From a bacterium (GTDB lineage: Bacteria; Planctomycetota; Planctomycetia; Kolteriales; Kolteriaceae): a stretch of 64,000 bases of DNA. Under the pieces are notes generated by a model, which saw nothing but the letters and a program-made list of their open reading frames with translations, did not search any database and was not told the DNA's origin. Position 1 is the first letter of the stretch, and every line of letters starts with the position of its first letter. Shown one piece after another: positions 45,675 through 55,107 of this stretch. The position numbers and the translations under genes were made by a program. The stretch spans positions 96,693 to 160,692 of the forward strand of contig JAIELF010000020.1 of NCBI GenBank assembly GCA_019753235.1, read 5' to 3'.

Positions 45675-45721
45675 TATCGGTTTCCTTTTGCTCGCGCGAC
45701 CCTGAGTATTTCGATTTCATG

Positions 45722-46834
45722 TCAAGGCGTGAGGGGAAGATCCAAAGCGCCGACATAATTCTTCAGCAGGTTGCCCAGATACAGTTTCCCCTTTTCTTCA
45801 TGGACCGATGTGACGTTAGCAATGGTTTTGCCCGACGGATCGTGCATCGACCGGATGGTTCGGCCATTCGAATCGACTTCGATGATGAGGCCATAATCAA
45901 CGGGCTTGGGCAGTAGAGCAGGGGGGAGTTTGACCATCTGAGCTCGAATCCAAGGCTTCGTAGCCAAGGCGTCTGCCGTCGGATTGCGAACGGTAAACAA
46001 GGCAATCCAAAACGTCCCGCGCGGACTCGAAGAGATTCCATCGGGGTAGCCAGGCAGATGTTCGATGAAGACTTCCGATTCGCCTTTCTTGTCACCTTTC
46101 AACCAGTACCGAATGACACGGAAGCGATAGGTTTCATTGACGAGCACAAATGAATCGTCGTCAGCAACCGCGACTCCATTGGCGAAATAGAGCATGTCGA
46201 GGAGGACGGTCGTCTTGCCGGTCTTCGGATCGTAAGCGAGCAGCTTTCCGTGCGGCCTAGCCTCCATGAGATCTTCCATGTAGTAGCCGACACCGTATTT
46301 GTCGCTCGCGTCGCTGAAATAGATCACGCCGTCGCCCGCGATTTCACAATCATCGGTGAAGCCAAGTTTGACAGGCCCATCCGCAGGGACCAGCGTTGTT
46401 AGCTTGCCGGCCGGGTCGATTCGGCAAAGCCCGCGAACCGCATCGCAGACGACGAGATTCCCATCGGCATCAAAGTCCATCCCGAGTGGCCGACCCTGTG
46501 TGTGACACCAGTCTGTCACCGTCCCGTCCCTTTCAAGTCGAATAATTCGGCCATCGGCAAGGCCAGCGTACACACGTCCCTGCGAGTCGACATCGACATC
46601 TTCGGGTCCGACGAATGTTCCTTCGATGATTCTCTTTGCACTCGCGAGATCCTGATTCACCGCCAACGGCCCCTCGAATGCTTGAGCAGGAGGGACTTCC
46701 CAAGAGACCGGATCAATCGAGCTCGGCCAAGCCAGAAAAATCGCGATTCCCAAGCCAAGAGTCGCCAGTAGAACGGCGATTTGTCGAGAACGATTCGATC
46801 GTACAGGTGCGGTCTCTAGGGATGATGCGTCGCT
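45722..46834 (-). CDS. SMP-30/strictosidine synthase-like beta-propeller protein
   Basis: The 370-residue protein starts at the ATG at 46834 behind GGGG. It has one N-terminal membrane anchor (IAVLLATLGLGIAIFLAW, about 19-36). The six-bladed propeller resembles strictosidine synthase-like/APMAP and gluconolactonase proteins: EGTFVGPEDVDVDSQGRVYAGLADG, split by the blade pattern, FTDDCEIAGDGVIYFSDAS and HLPGYPDGISSSPRGTFWIA. These enzymes are often lactonases or arylesterases that bind Ca. The substrate is unknown. Confidence 0.8.
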   Translation of the reverse strand, partial: SDASSLETAPVRSNRSRQIAVLLATLGLGIAIFLAWPSSIDPVSWEVPPAQAFEGPLAVNQDLASAKRIIEGTFVGPEDVDVDSQGRVYAGLADGRIIRLERDGTVTDWCHTQGRPLGMDFDADGNLVVCDAVRGLCRIDPAGKLTTLVPADGPVKLGFTDDCEIAGDGVIYFSDASDKYGVGYYMEDLMEARPHGKLLAYDPKTGKTTVLLDMLYFANGVAVADDDSFVLVNETYRFRVIRYWLKGDKKGESEVFIEHLPGYPDGISSSPRGTFWIALFTVRNPTADALATKPWIRAQMVKLPPALLPKPVDYGLIIEVDSNGRTIRSMHDPSGKTIANVTSVHEEKGKLYLGNLLKNYVGALDLPLTP

Positions 46835-47030
46835 CATGTATTTTTCCCCTGCCGAGAAATGAACCTGCCCGATGGCAAAAGACATGTCTCCTTAGCATCG
46901 CATATCGACGGCCGACCGTCCATCATGGGATGACGACCTGAATGGATGAAGTTCGATTGAGTCATGGTAGTGATCGCTGCTACGATAACGGGACCGCCTC
47001 CTAGGCGACGGCCCTGATAAAGGACTTAAC

Positions 47031-48221
47031 GTGTCGATTCAGATTCCCTCGCTTCTTCAAGAACGGCAGGCAGACTTTCGACGCTGGCGGCAAACGCTGC
47101 ATTCGCATCCAGAAGTCGCTTTCGAAGAGAAATTCACGTCGGATTTCGTTGCTGACCGCTTGACCGAGGCAGGCATCGCCGTGGATCGAGGGTGGGCCGG
47201 CACCGGTCTTGTCGGTACGCTGTCGGCCGGCACGGGAACCCGAGTGATTGGGCTTCGGGCCGACATGGACGCGCTTCCGATCCAAGAGATGACCGGGCTG
47301 GATTATCAATCGACGATTCCAGGTCGAATGCATGCGTGCGGTCACGACGGGCATATGGCCATGTTGCTGGCGGCAGCGCATTACTTGGCGAAGACCCGCT
47401 CGTTCGATGGCACTATTAATTTCATCTTTCAGCCCGCGGAGGAGAACGAAGGTGGGGGGCGCGTCATGGTCGAGGAGGGTCTCTTCGATCGCTTTCCCTG
47501 CGAACAGGTCTTCGGGTTGCACAATTGGCCTGGGATGCCGATCGGCTCGTTTGGCGTTCGACCCGGTCCGATCATGGCCGCGTTTGATATCTTCGAGATC
47601 GTGATCCAAGGGCGCGGCTCGCATGCGGCCAAGCCGCACTTGTCGATTGATCCTATCGTCATCGCAGGCCAGCTCATCTCGGCGCTGCAACTGATCGTCA
47701 GTCGCCAAGTCAACCCGATGGACCAAGCGGTCCTGAGCATCACTCAAATCCGTGCGGGCGATACTTGGAATGTCATCCCGGATAAAGCCATTCTTCGCGG
47801 CACCGTCCGGACGTTCTGCCCCGCGGTGCAGGATCTCATGGAAGATCGCCTGACCCGTTCCGCGAACGACCTGGTGGCGTCGCTTGGGGGAACAGCCACC
47901 GTTCGCTACGAGCGACGCTATCCTGCGACGGTCAACGAGCCGACCTCGACCGAGCAGGCGGCGCGGGCGGCTCAAGATGTGGTGGGCGCCAGCAACGTGG
48001 ATCGAGATCCCGAACCCTCGATGGGGGCCGAGGATTTTGCCTTCATGCTGCAGAAGAGGCCCGGCTGTTACATTTGGGCTGGGAACGGATCGGAGGAAGG
48101 GGGCCGACTGTTGCACAATCCCCGCTACGATTTCAACGATGATCTGATCCCCATTGGGGCTGCTTATTGGGTTCGCTTGGCCGAGAATCTCCTCTCGGTC
48201 GGCTCGCCGCGGATCCTTTGA
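47031..48221 (+). CDS. M20-family amidohydrolase (hippurate/N-acyl amino acid type)
   Basis: The 396-residue protein starts with GTG at 47031 behind AAAGGA. It is a di-metal amidohydrolase: LRADMDALPI, the ligand motif HACGHDGHMAML, the catalytic Glu pair in FQPAEENEGGG, HNWPG, SHAAKPH in the dimerisation domain and the last ligand region HNPRYDFND. It probably hydrolyses N-acyl or indole-conjugate amino acids in the cytoplasm. No specificity clue is present in the neighbours. Confidence 0.88.
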   Translation: MSIQIPSLLQERQADFRRWRQTLHSHPEVAFEEKFTSDFVADRLTEAGIAVDRGWAGTGLVGTLSAGTGTRVIGLRADMDALPIQEMTGLDYQSTIPGRMHACGHDGHMAMLLAAAHYLAKTRSFDGTINFIFQPAEENEGGGRVMVEEGLFDRFPCEQVFGLHNWPGMPIGSFGVRPGPIMAAFDIFEIVIQGRGSHAAKPHLSIDPIVIAGQLISALQLIVSRQVNPMDQAVLSITQIRAGDTWNVIPDKAILRGTVRTFCPAVQDLMEDRLTRSANDLVASLGGTATVRYERRYPATVNEPTSTEQAARAAQDVVGASNVDRDPEPSMGAEDFAFMLQKRPGCYIWAGNGSEEGGRLLHNPRYDFNDDLIPIGAAYWVRLAENLLSVGSPRIL

Positions 48222-48415
48222 TCCATCGACGTCGGCTACCTGTCCAAAGACTTCATGAAGAAACACATTTGCCAGACCGAAAGCGCCGTTTAGCCTTGGT
48301 GATTTCGTCCTAAACCACTACCATTTAGTCGAAACCCGAATCAAGATTCGGGTGTACAAGAGTCGGGGGACGCCCTCTCCTGATGACCCTGTCCACCGAT
48401 CAAGGAAACGAAAAC

Positions 48416-50911
48416 ATGCGAAATGGACTGCTCGGCGTGTTCGGAGCGATGTTGATTCTGATCGGAACCTCGGCATCGGCGGAGGCCGTCGAGGCGAATG
48501 GGGCCAGCCCCGTCGGAAAGAAGATCGAGCCGTTTCGGCTCCAGGATCATCTCGGCGCGTGGCACTCTTTGGCCGATATCCCCGCCGATCATGTCGTCGT
48601 GGTGGCATTTCTGGGTACGGAATGTCCATTGGCAAAGTTGTACGGCCCCCGGTTGGCGAAGCTGGCCGAGGAATTGAAGGATAAGCCAATCCGGTTTTTG
48701 GCGATCGATGCGAATCGACAGGATTCCATTTCGAAGATGGCTCATTACGCCAAGACCAGCGAATTGAATTTCCCACTGCTCAAAGATGTTGGTAATCAAG
48801 TCGCCGACGCGTTCGACGCTGTCCGCACTCCAGAGGTATTCGTCCTCGATCGCGATCGAATCGTTCGCTATCACGGCCGGGTCGATGATCAGTATGGCGT
48901 CGGTTACATTCGGCCCGAATCGAACCGCGCCGACTTGCGAATCGCGATCGATGAACTGTTGGAAGGGAAGTCTGTCTCGGTGGCGAGCACACCGGCACCG
49001 GGATGTTTCATCGGGCGAGTTCGCTCGAGCACGAACGGTTCGGATGTCACGTACACGAAACAGATCTCGCGAATCTTGCAGCAGCGCTGCGTCGAATGTC
49101 ACCGGGAAGGGGCGATCGCTCCTTTTGCGTTGACCAACTACGAAGATGCTGCCGGCTGGGCGGAAACGGTTTTGGAAGTGATCCAGGCGCAGCGGATGCC
49201 TCCTTGGCATGCCTCGCCGGAACATGGCGACTTCATCAACGATGCCCGTATGCCCGATGCCGAGAAGGAACTGGTGGCGGCATGGGTGAAGGCGGGTATG
49301 CCTGAGGGGAACCCCAAAGATCTCCCAGAGCCAGCCAAGTTTGCCGAGGGTTGGCGAATCGCCAAGCCCGATCTCGTTTGTGAAATGAATCAAGATTACG
49401 CGGTCCCGGCCGAGGGGGAAGTCCCTTACCAATACTTCGTCATGGACCCTCAACTGACCGAAGACAAATGGGTCACCGCCGCCGAGTGCATTGCAGGCAA
49501 CCCAACCGTGGTTCATCACATCATCGCGTTTGTCATTCCTCCGGAAGTCGCGAAGGAGGTCGCCGTCGGCCATTTTTCGATCGATGATCGACGATCGGGA
49601 ATGCAGCGAATGCGGGGTGGATCTGATAACAGCGGTCGGCGTCAACGCCCTAAAATCGTGGACGATAATCCAAACGCGGAAGCCAAGACGGATGGAACTC
49701 GTCCCCGTCCCACGATGCCCGCCAATGTCAATAGTCGCATTGCCTTGATGCGATCGTGGTTCACGAACTTTCTGGTGGCGATGGCCCCGGGGTCGCCTCC
49801 CATGATTCTGAACGACGGCATGGCCAAGCGACTTCCCGCGGGTTGTAAGATCGTTTTTCAATCGCATTACACACCCGTCGGCAAAGCAGCGATGGATCGG
49901 AGTAAGATCGGTTTGGTCTTTGTTTCTGCCGACAAGGTTAAGCACGAAGTCGTCACCCGAAGCGTCATGGAACAGCGTTTCGAGATCCCTCCTTACGACG
50001 GAAACTACGAAGTTCGGGGAACGGTTCGATTTCGTGACGATAGTCTTCTCATCGAATTCCTGCCGCACATGCACCTGCGGGGCAAATCGTTCCGCTACGT
50101 CGCCCACTACCCCGATGGCAAAGAGGAGATTCTCCTCGACGTTCCTCGGTACGACTTCGGTTGGCAGAACACTTACACCAATCGAGTCGCCAAAGTCATG
50201 CCTCGCGGAACGGTACTCGAGTGTATCGCTCATTTCGACAACTCGACGGAGAACCTCTCGAACCCTGATCCATCCTCATCGGTGCGGTTTGGCGACCAGA
50301 CCTGGGAAGAGATGATGATCGGGTTCTTCAATATGTCGCTTGCGAAGGAAGGCTTTTATCGGGACCCCACCAAGCCACGAAGCGCACAGTTCATCGCCGC
50401 TCAGCAAGCAGGCGAAGTGACGATCAGCGCCTTGATTCGTGATCGTGCCAAGAAAGCCTTCGAGTCCGATGAGGCATTTGACCTTCTTTGGGATGAGGTC
50501 GCCCATCAAGTCCCGCAGATTGATCGTATGGACATCGGCGTCGCCGACGGTCTCTCGTTTCGATTCGGTATGGTCGCGCAGGCAGCAGAAATTCCCAGCA
50601 GCCTCAAGATGAAAGAGTTCCCCAAACAGATGGCGGCCATGGGGCCGGCATTGGGGCTCTATCAATACGCGATCAAGCGAGAGAAGGTCGTCAATAACGA
50701 GATCGGCCAGGCCAAAGGTGTCGAAATGCAGTTTCTGGCTCGGATCCTTCCCTCGTCGGTTCACTTGCCGATCCGCTTCCAAGGGAAGCCTGCTTGCGTG
50801 AACTTCTGGAGTAGCGACGTGCAGGCGTTTTCGCCCGAAGCCGTCGCTTATCTTGAAGAGATCGTCCGCTTGATGGTTGAACCCAGCGAACAGGCTCGCG
50901 CCAGCAAGTAG
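48416..50911 (+). CDS. Exported redoxin, c-type heme and copper monooxygenase-like fusion
   Basis: This 831-residue protein starts at the ATG at 48416 behind AAGGAA and has a signal peptide. Domains in order: an AhpC/TSA-type redoxin (about 30-190) with GTECPLAKLYG, a cytochrome c-like segment with the heme motif CVECH (about 226-230), and a copper type II ascorbate-dependent monooxygenase-like region. The last carries the His pair in VVHHIIAF and a second site HMHLRGKSF, ending near 600, followed by a C-terminal extension. A disordered Arg/Asn-rich insert lies at about 395-450. It is likely a periplasmic redox enzyme; the substrate is unknown. It ends in a strong terminator. Confidence 0.8.
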   Translation: MRNGLLGVFGAMLILIGTSASAEAVEANGASPVGKKIEPFRLQDHLGAWHSLADIPADHVVVVAFLGTECPLAKLYGPRLAKLAEELKDKPIRFLAIDANRQDSISKMAHYAKTSELNFPLLKDVGNQVADAFDAVRTPEVFVLDRDRIVRYHGRVDDQYGVGYIRPESNRADLRIAIDELLEGKSVSVASTPAPGCFIGRVRSSTNGSDVTYTKQISRILQQRCVECHREGAIAPFALTNYEDAAGWAETVLEVIQAQRMPPWHASPEHGDFINDARMPDAEKELVAAWVKAGMPEGNPKDLPEPAKFAEGWRIAKPDLVCEMNQDYAVPAEGEVPYQYFVMDPQLTEDKWVTAAECIAGNPTVVHHIIAFVIPPEVAKEVAVGHFSIDDRRSGMQRMRGGSDNSGRRQRPKIVDDNPNAEAKTDGTRPRPTMPANVNSRIALMRSWFTNFLVAMAPGSPPMILNDGMAKRLPAGCKIVFQSHYTPVGKAAMDRSKIGLVFVSADKVKHEVVTRSVMEQRFEIPPYDGNYEVRGTVRFRDDSLLIEFLPHMHLRGKSFRYVAHYPDGKEEILLDVPRYDFGWQNTYTNRVAKVMPRGTVLECIAHFDNSTENLSNPDPSSSVRFGDQTWEEMMIGFFNMSLAKEGFYRDPTKPRSAQFIAAQQAGEVTISALIRDRAKKAFESDEAFDLLWDEVAHQVPQIDRMDIGVADGLSFRFGMVAQAAEIPSSLKMKEFPKQMAAMGPALGLYQYAIKREKVVNNEIGQAKGVEMQFLARILPSSVHLPIRFQGKPACVNFWSSDVQAFSPEAVAYLEEIVRLMVEPSEQARASK

Positions 50912-51291
50912 GATCTCATTCTCCTCTCGATGAACAAAGAGAGCTCAGCGGAACGGAACGCTCTTCGAAAAAGAGCCGTTCCGTTTCTTTTTGAGACGAC
51001 GAGTTTTGGAATCTTATTCGGTATCTATGTTTGTTCATTAAATCTTCTTTGCTGAGCCCCTCGGTTTCCGCGCATCCCTTCCTTCTGTGCTACGTTTCCG
51101 CGTTCCGCGAAGATGCTGAACAGGCATCCTCTAAGCGGTTTATACAGGCCGTTGACCCTAATGATCGGCTCCCAGCCAAGCAGTTGCTAGAGCCAGCAGT
51201 GCGCTCTTGGCGAGGTGGCTGGTCCTGTTCTCAATGAATCGATCGCAAGTCTTCCGCAAGTGAGACACGAAATATTGGCGAGGAGCGTTTT
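50912..51291. other. Intergenic region between the fusion gene and the ammonium sensor gene
   Basis: These 380 bp contain the terminator described separately and, at the right end, GAGGAG as ribosome site for the sensor gene. No convincing gene or sigma-54 (NtrC-type) promoter was found. Confidence 0.5.
50952..50992 (+). terminator. Rho-independent terminator
   Basis: AACGGAACG-CTCTT pairs with AAGAG-C-CGTTCCGTT in a 14-bp stem with one bulged C and a CGAAA loop, followed by a T-rich tract (GTTTCTTTTT trimmed by pairing). It begins 41 bp after the stop of the copper-monooxygenase fusion gene. Confidence 0.85.
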
Positions 51292-54200
51292 ATGATCAGT
51301 CCTCCTACGATGCTCGATATTGCCTGGGTCGTGATTTGCTCTTCCTTAGTCATGTTCATGCAGGCCGGCTTTTGCTTGCTCGAGAGTGGATTCTCACGTG
51401 CGAAAAACAGCATCAACGTCGCTCTCAAGAACTTGGTCGACTTCTGTGCGGCTGGCGTCTCTTTCTTTCTCATCGGTTTCGGCATCATGTACGGGTCGAG
51501 TCCCTCGGGACTGATCGGCATGCGCTGGCCCTTAGCGACGGCGGATGTTGATCCTTGGACCTTGTCGTTCTTTCTCTTTCAATTCGTATTTTGCGGCACC
51601 GCAACCACGATTGTCTCCGGCGCGGTCGCGGAGCGAATGCGATTTCGCGCGTACGTCATCATCTCGTTCGTCGTCTCTGGCTTGATGTATCCGATCTTTG
51701 GACACTGGGCCTGGGGCGGCGCCGCGGGATTTGGCGATCAAGGATGGCTAGCCTCGATAGGCTTCATTGACTTTGCAGGATCGACCGTCGTTCACTCCGT
51801 CGGCGGTTGGATCTCGTTGGCCGCGGTGATCATTCTCGGACCGCGAATGGGGCGGTTCGATCGGTCGAATCAGATCATGCATGGTCACAACCTGACGCTC
51901 GCGGTCATGGGTGTGATGATACTTTGGTTTGGCTGGTTCGGATTCAACGGCGGAAGCACGCTAGCGATGAGCCAACAAGTCCCTCTTATTCTCGTCAACA
52001 CGAACCTCGCCCCGGCCGCGGGCGGCGTCGCGGCCATGCTTCTCTCGACCATCCTGCGGCGCCGGATCGACGTTTCGTATGTCCTTCTGGGTGTGGTGGC
52101 GGGCCTCGTCGGGATCACCGCATCGTGTCATTTGGTGGATCCCTGGGAATCACTGGTCATCGGGGCGATCGCCGGCGTTTTGTGCATTCTCGCGTCAGAA
52201 CTTTTGGTGATGAAGAAGATCGACGATGTCGTGGGCGCTTGGCCGACGCACGCGGTCGCGGGCATCTGGGGGACATTAGCCGTCGCCCTATTTGGCAATG
52301 TCGAAGCCTTCGGTACGGGGATGAGTCGATTCGAACAGTTTCAAATTCAATTGGCGGGCGCTATTATCTGCGCCGCCTGGTCGTTCGGCGTCGGCTTTAT
52401 CGTGCTCAGAATCATCAACGCATTCTGTCCTTTTCGGGTTACTGCGGAAGACGAAGAGGCGGGACTCAACGTAAGCGAACACAACGCCACCACTGAATTG
52501 ATCGATCTGCTTTCTGATATGAACCAACAGCGAATCTCGGGCGATTTCGCACGCCCGGTCCGGGTCGAACCATACACCGAAGTGGGTCAGATCGCGAACC
52601 AGTACAACGCCGTCCTATCGCGAGTGAAGACCGAGATTGATCGTCGGGACGAAGTCGCCCAGGCACTTCGGCAAGCAGAGCAGCGCTATCGGCGGATCTT
52701 TGAAGATGCCGTCGAGGGAATCTTTCAAACGACCCCGGCCGGCAAATACTTGATTGCGAATCCTTCGCTAGCCCGGATCTATGGTTACGATTCGCCTGTA
52801 CAACTCATCGATTCTGTGAGGGATATCTCTTCGCAGTTGTATGTCGATCCTACCCGTCGTGATGAGTTTCGCTGGCAGATCGATCGGGATGGATCGATCG
52901 CCGGCTTCGAGTCGGAAATCAAACGCAAGGATGGATCTCATTGTTGGATTTCCGAGAGCGCTCGCATCGTCCGCGACGATGTCGGTAACGTTCTCTACTA
53001 CGAGGGAACGGTCGAAGACATTTCCGAACGGAAGCGATCACGCGACATGGAGAAGGAAGTCGAAGTTGCTCATCAGGCAAGCCAAGCCAAGAGCAACTTT
53101 CTCGCGCATGTCAGTCATGAGATCCGGACGCCGCTTAACGGTATCATCGGCATGCTGGATCTGCTGGGACAGTCGTCGCTAAGTGATTCGCAAGCCAACT
53201 ACGTCCGGGTGGCTCGATCGTCATCGAAGTTGCTCTTATCCGTCATCAATGATGTGCTCGACTTCTCGAAGATCGAGGCCGGTAAACTCGAGACCAGCCC
53301 GCATGATTTTGACATCGTTCGTCTGGTAGAAGAAACCATCGAATCCTTTGGCCCCACGGCCGAGAAGAAGGGGATCGCGCTCACCTATAGTTTGCCGAGC
53401 AGGATGGTCTCGCGGTGGCATGCAGACTCGGATCGGCTCAAACAGATCGCCACCAACTTGATCGGCAACGCCCTTAAATTCACAGAAAAGGGCTCCGTCT
53501 CGCTTCGTGTGGAATGTGAACATGAAGACACATCAGGCGCGCTGTTTCGATTCACGGTCATCGACACGGGGATCGGAATCCCTCCTGATCGCGTCCGTCG
53601 GCTGTTTCTTCCCTTCTCGCAGGTCGACGCATCCACGACCAGGCGATACGGCGGGACAGGGTTGGGCCTGGCTATTTCTCGCAAGCTAGCGGAGTTGCTG
53701 GGTGGGCAACTCGGTGTACAAAGCACCGAGGGCGTAGGCTCGGAATTCTTCTGGACAGCGAGGCTCGAACGAGCTCAGTCACATCTCGGTCAATCGCGCG
53801 AGATTCCCGACATCCTTCGAAGGGCTCGCGTTGTCGTTGTGAGCCCTTTGTCGACGGATCGAGAGATTGTCCCGACATACCTTCGACAATGGGGTATCAC
53901 TTGTCAAACTGCGCCGACCATCGAAGAAGCAACTTCGACCATTCGTAGCAGTGTCGCAAGAAGAGAACCTGTAGACGTCGTTATTGCCGACGGCGACCTT
54001 CTCGGGTTCGAGCCGGAGAAAGTCGTCGATCGATGGAAGTCCACGCCCGCGGCTTCGTCTCCACGAATCCTCTCTTTAGTGTCGCTAGGTGATGTCGCCA
54101 GCACCAGTCAGCGCCCAGCCCGAGGTATCGCCGGCTTCGTCACTCGACCGATCCTGCAAAGCCGATTGTTTGATGCCATCATTGCCTCCGTCGGCCATCG

Positions 54201-55107
54201 ACCGACGGGAGATTATGGTGTCTCACGCATCGAGGAATCGGTAAGAGACTCTCGTTCGGCTCCGATCTCTCATGGTCACTCGAGTGTCCAACCGCGTGTG
54301 TTGGTGGCCGAGGATAACGAAGTGAATCAGTTTGTCATTAAGGAACTCCTCGAACGGCAAGGTATCGAAGTAGAAGTCGTTGGATCCGGGGAACACGCCG
54401 TCGACATGATCGAACGTCGGTCGTTTGATCTCGTGTTGATGGACTGTCAAATGCCCAACATGGATGGATTTGAAGCAACGCGAGCGATCCGTCGGCACGA
54501 GGCAAAACAGCAGCGAAAGACAACGCCGATCGTCGCATTGACTGCCAGCGCGGTGCGCGGGGATCGCGAACGCTGTCTCGACGCGGGAATGAACGATTAC
54601 ATCACCAAGCCGATCGATCAGCATCGTCTGAAGGAGATACTCGACCGATATCTTCGCGCCGTTGATACCAAACGAGACGTCTCTTCGGCCGTCACCGTGT
54701 CGGCGACTGATCATGGGGTCGTCATCGATCCGATTGATATCGCGGGCCTCTTGCGACGATGCTCAGGCGATCAAGACTTCGCATGCCGACTGCTGACAAA
54801 GTTTGTCGATCGCTTGGGTCGCGAGCTCGATCGTCTTTCGACCGGGGTAACCAATCACGACATGGAAGATCTGGCGAGCTTGGGGCATTCGCTCTTAGGA
54901 TCCGCTTCGACGGTGACGGCTCATCCTTTGGCTCAGGCGGCCAGTCAACTTGAAGCGGGGGCTCGTCTGAAACAACAAGCAGTCGTGAGCGAGGCAGCGG
55001 ATCTGCTTCGATCCGAGATTGAGAGACTTCAGGCTCAAGTTGATCAACTGATGGTTCAGATTGAACAGCATTCCTCCTTGCACGAGAAAGAGGGAAGCAT
55101 CGCATGA
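51292..55107 (+). CDS. Ammonium transporter-hybrid histidine kinase fusion (Amt-PAS-HK-REC-REC-HPt)
   Basis: This 1271-residue protein starts at the ATG at 51292 with GAGGAG upstream. Residues 1-390 are an Amt/Rh channel-like domain with about 11 TMs, keeping Asp160, the twin histidines His168 (TVVHSVGG) and His320 (WPTHAVAG) and AERMRF. A linker (400-450, with TEVGQIANQYNAVLSR) leads to PAS (465-580) and HisKA (His609 in LAHVSHEIRTPLNG). HATPase follows (Asn726, DTGIGIP, GGTGLGLAIS), then a degenerate receiver (845-965, no acidic pair, no KP Lys). An intact receiver (Asp1051, Lys1106) and HPt (His1199) end the protein. It probably senses ammonium and phosphorelays to the next gene's receiver, with which it overlaps by four bases. 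Confidence 0.93.
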   Translation: MISPPTMLDIAWVVICSSLVMFMQAGFCLLESGFSRAKNSINVALKNLVDFCAAGVSFFLIGFGIMYGSSPSGLIGMRWPLATADVDPWTLSFFLFQFVFCGTATTIVSGAVAERMRFRAYVIISFVVSGLMYPIFGHWAWGGAAGFGDQGWLASIGFIDFAGSTVVHSVGGWISLAAVIILGPRMGRFDRSNQIMHGHNLTLAVMGVMILWFGWFGFNGGSTLAMSQQVPLILVNTNLAPAAGGVAAMLLSTILRRRIDVSYVLLGVVAGLVGITASCHLVDPWESLVIGAIAGVLCILASELLVMKKIDDVVGAWPTHAVAGIWGTLAVALFGNVEAFGTGMSRFEQFQIQLAGAIICAAWSFGVGFIVLRIINAFCPFRVTAEDEEAGLNVSEHNATTELIDLLSDMNQQRISGDFARPVRVEPYTEVGQIANQYNAVLSRVKTEIDRRDEVAQALRQAEQRYRRIFEDAVEGIFQTTPAGKYLIANPSLARIYGYDSPVQLIDSVRDISSQLYVDPTRRDEFRWQIDRDGSIAGFESEIKRKDGSHCWISESARIVRDDVGNVLYYEGTVEDISERKRSRDMEKEVEVAHQASQAKSNFLAHVSHEIRTPLNGIIGMLDLLGQSSLSDSQANYVRVARSSSKLLLSVINDVLDFSKIEAGKLETSPHDFDIVRLVEETIESFGPTAEKKGIALTYSLPSRMVSRWHADSDRLKQIATNLIGNALKFTEKGSVSLRVECEHEDTSGALFRFTVIDTGIGIPPDRVRRLFLPFSQVDASTTRRYGGTGLGLAISRKLAELLGGQLGVQSTEGVGSEFFWTARLERAQSHLGQSREIPDILRRARVVVVSPLSTDREIVPTYLRQWGITCQTAPTIEEATSTIRSSVARREPVDVVIADGDLLGFEPEKVVDRWKSTPAASSPRILSLVSLGDVASTSQRPARGIAGFVTRPILQSRLFDAIIASVGHRPTGDYGVSRIEESVRDSRSAPISHGHSSVQPRVLVAEDNEVNQFVIKELLERQGIEVEVVGSGEHAVDMIERRSFDLVLMDCQMPNMDGFEATRAIRRHEAKQQRKTTPIVALTASAVRGDRERCLDAGMNDYITKPIDQHRLKEILDRYLRAVDTKRDVSSAVTVSATDHGVVIDPIDIAGLLRRCSGDQDFACRLLTKFVDRLGRELDRLSTGVTNHDMEDLASLGHSLLGSASTVTAHPLAQAASQLEAGARLKQQAVVSEAADLLRSEIERLQAQVDQLMVQIEQHSSLHEKEGSIA

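Noticed and set aside
47001..48266. 421-codon frame antisense to the M20 amidohydrolase gene
   Set aside because: The plus strand carries an intact metallo-amidohydrolase with all ligands. The antisense product is low-complexity and unlike any family.
48341..50233. 630-codon open frame antisense to the redoxin/copper-monooxygenase gene
   Set aside because: It has no signal, domain or ribosome site. The opposite strand encodes a multi-domain protein with clear motifs, so the frame is a codon-bias shadow.
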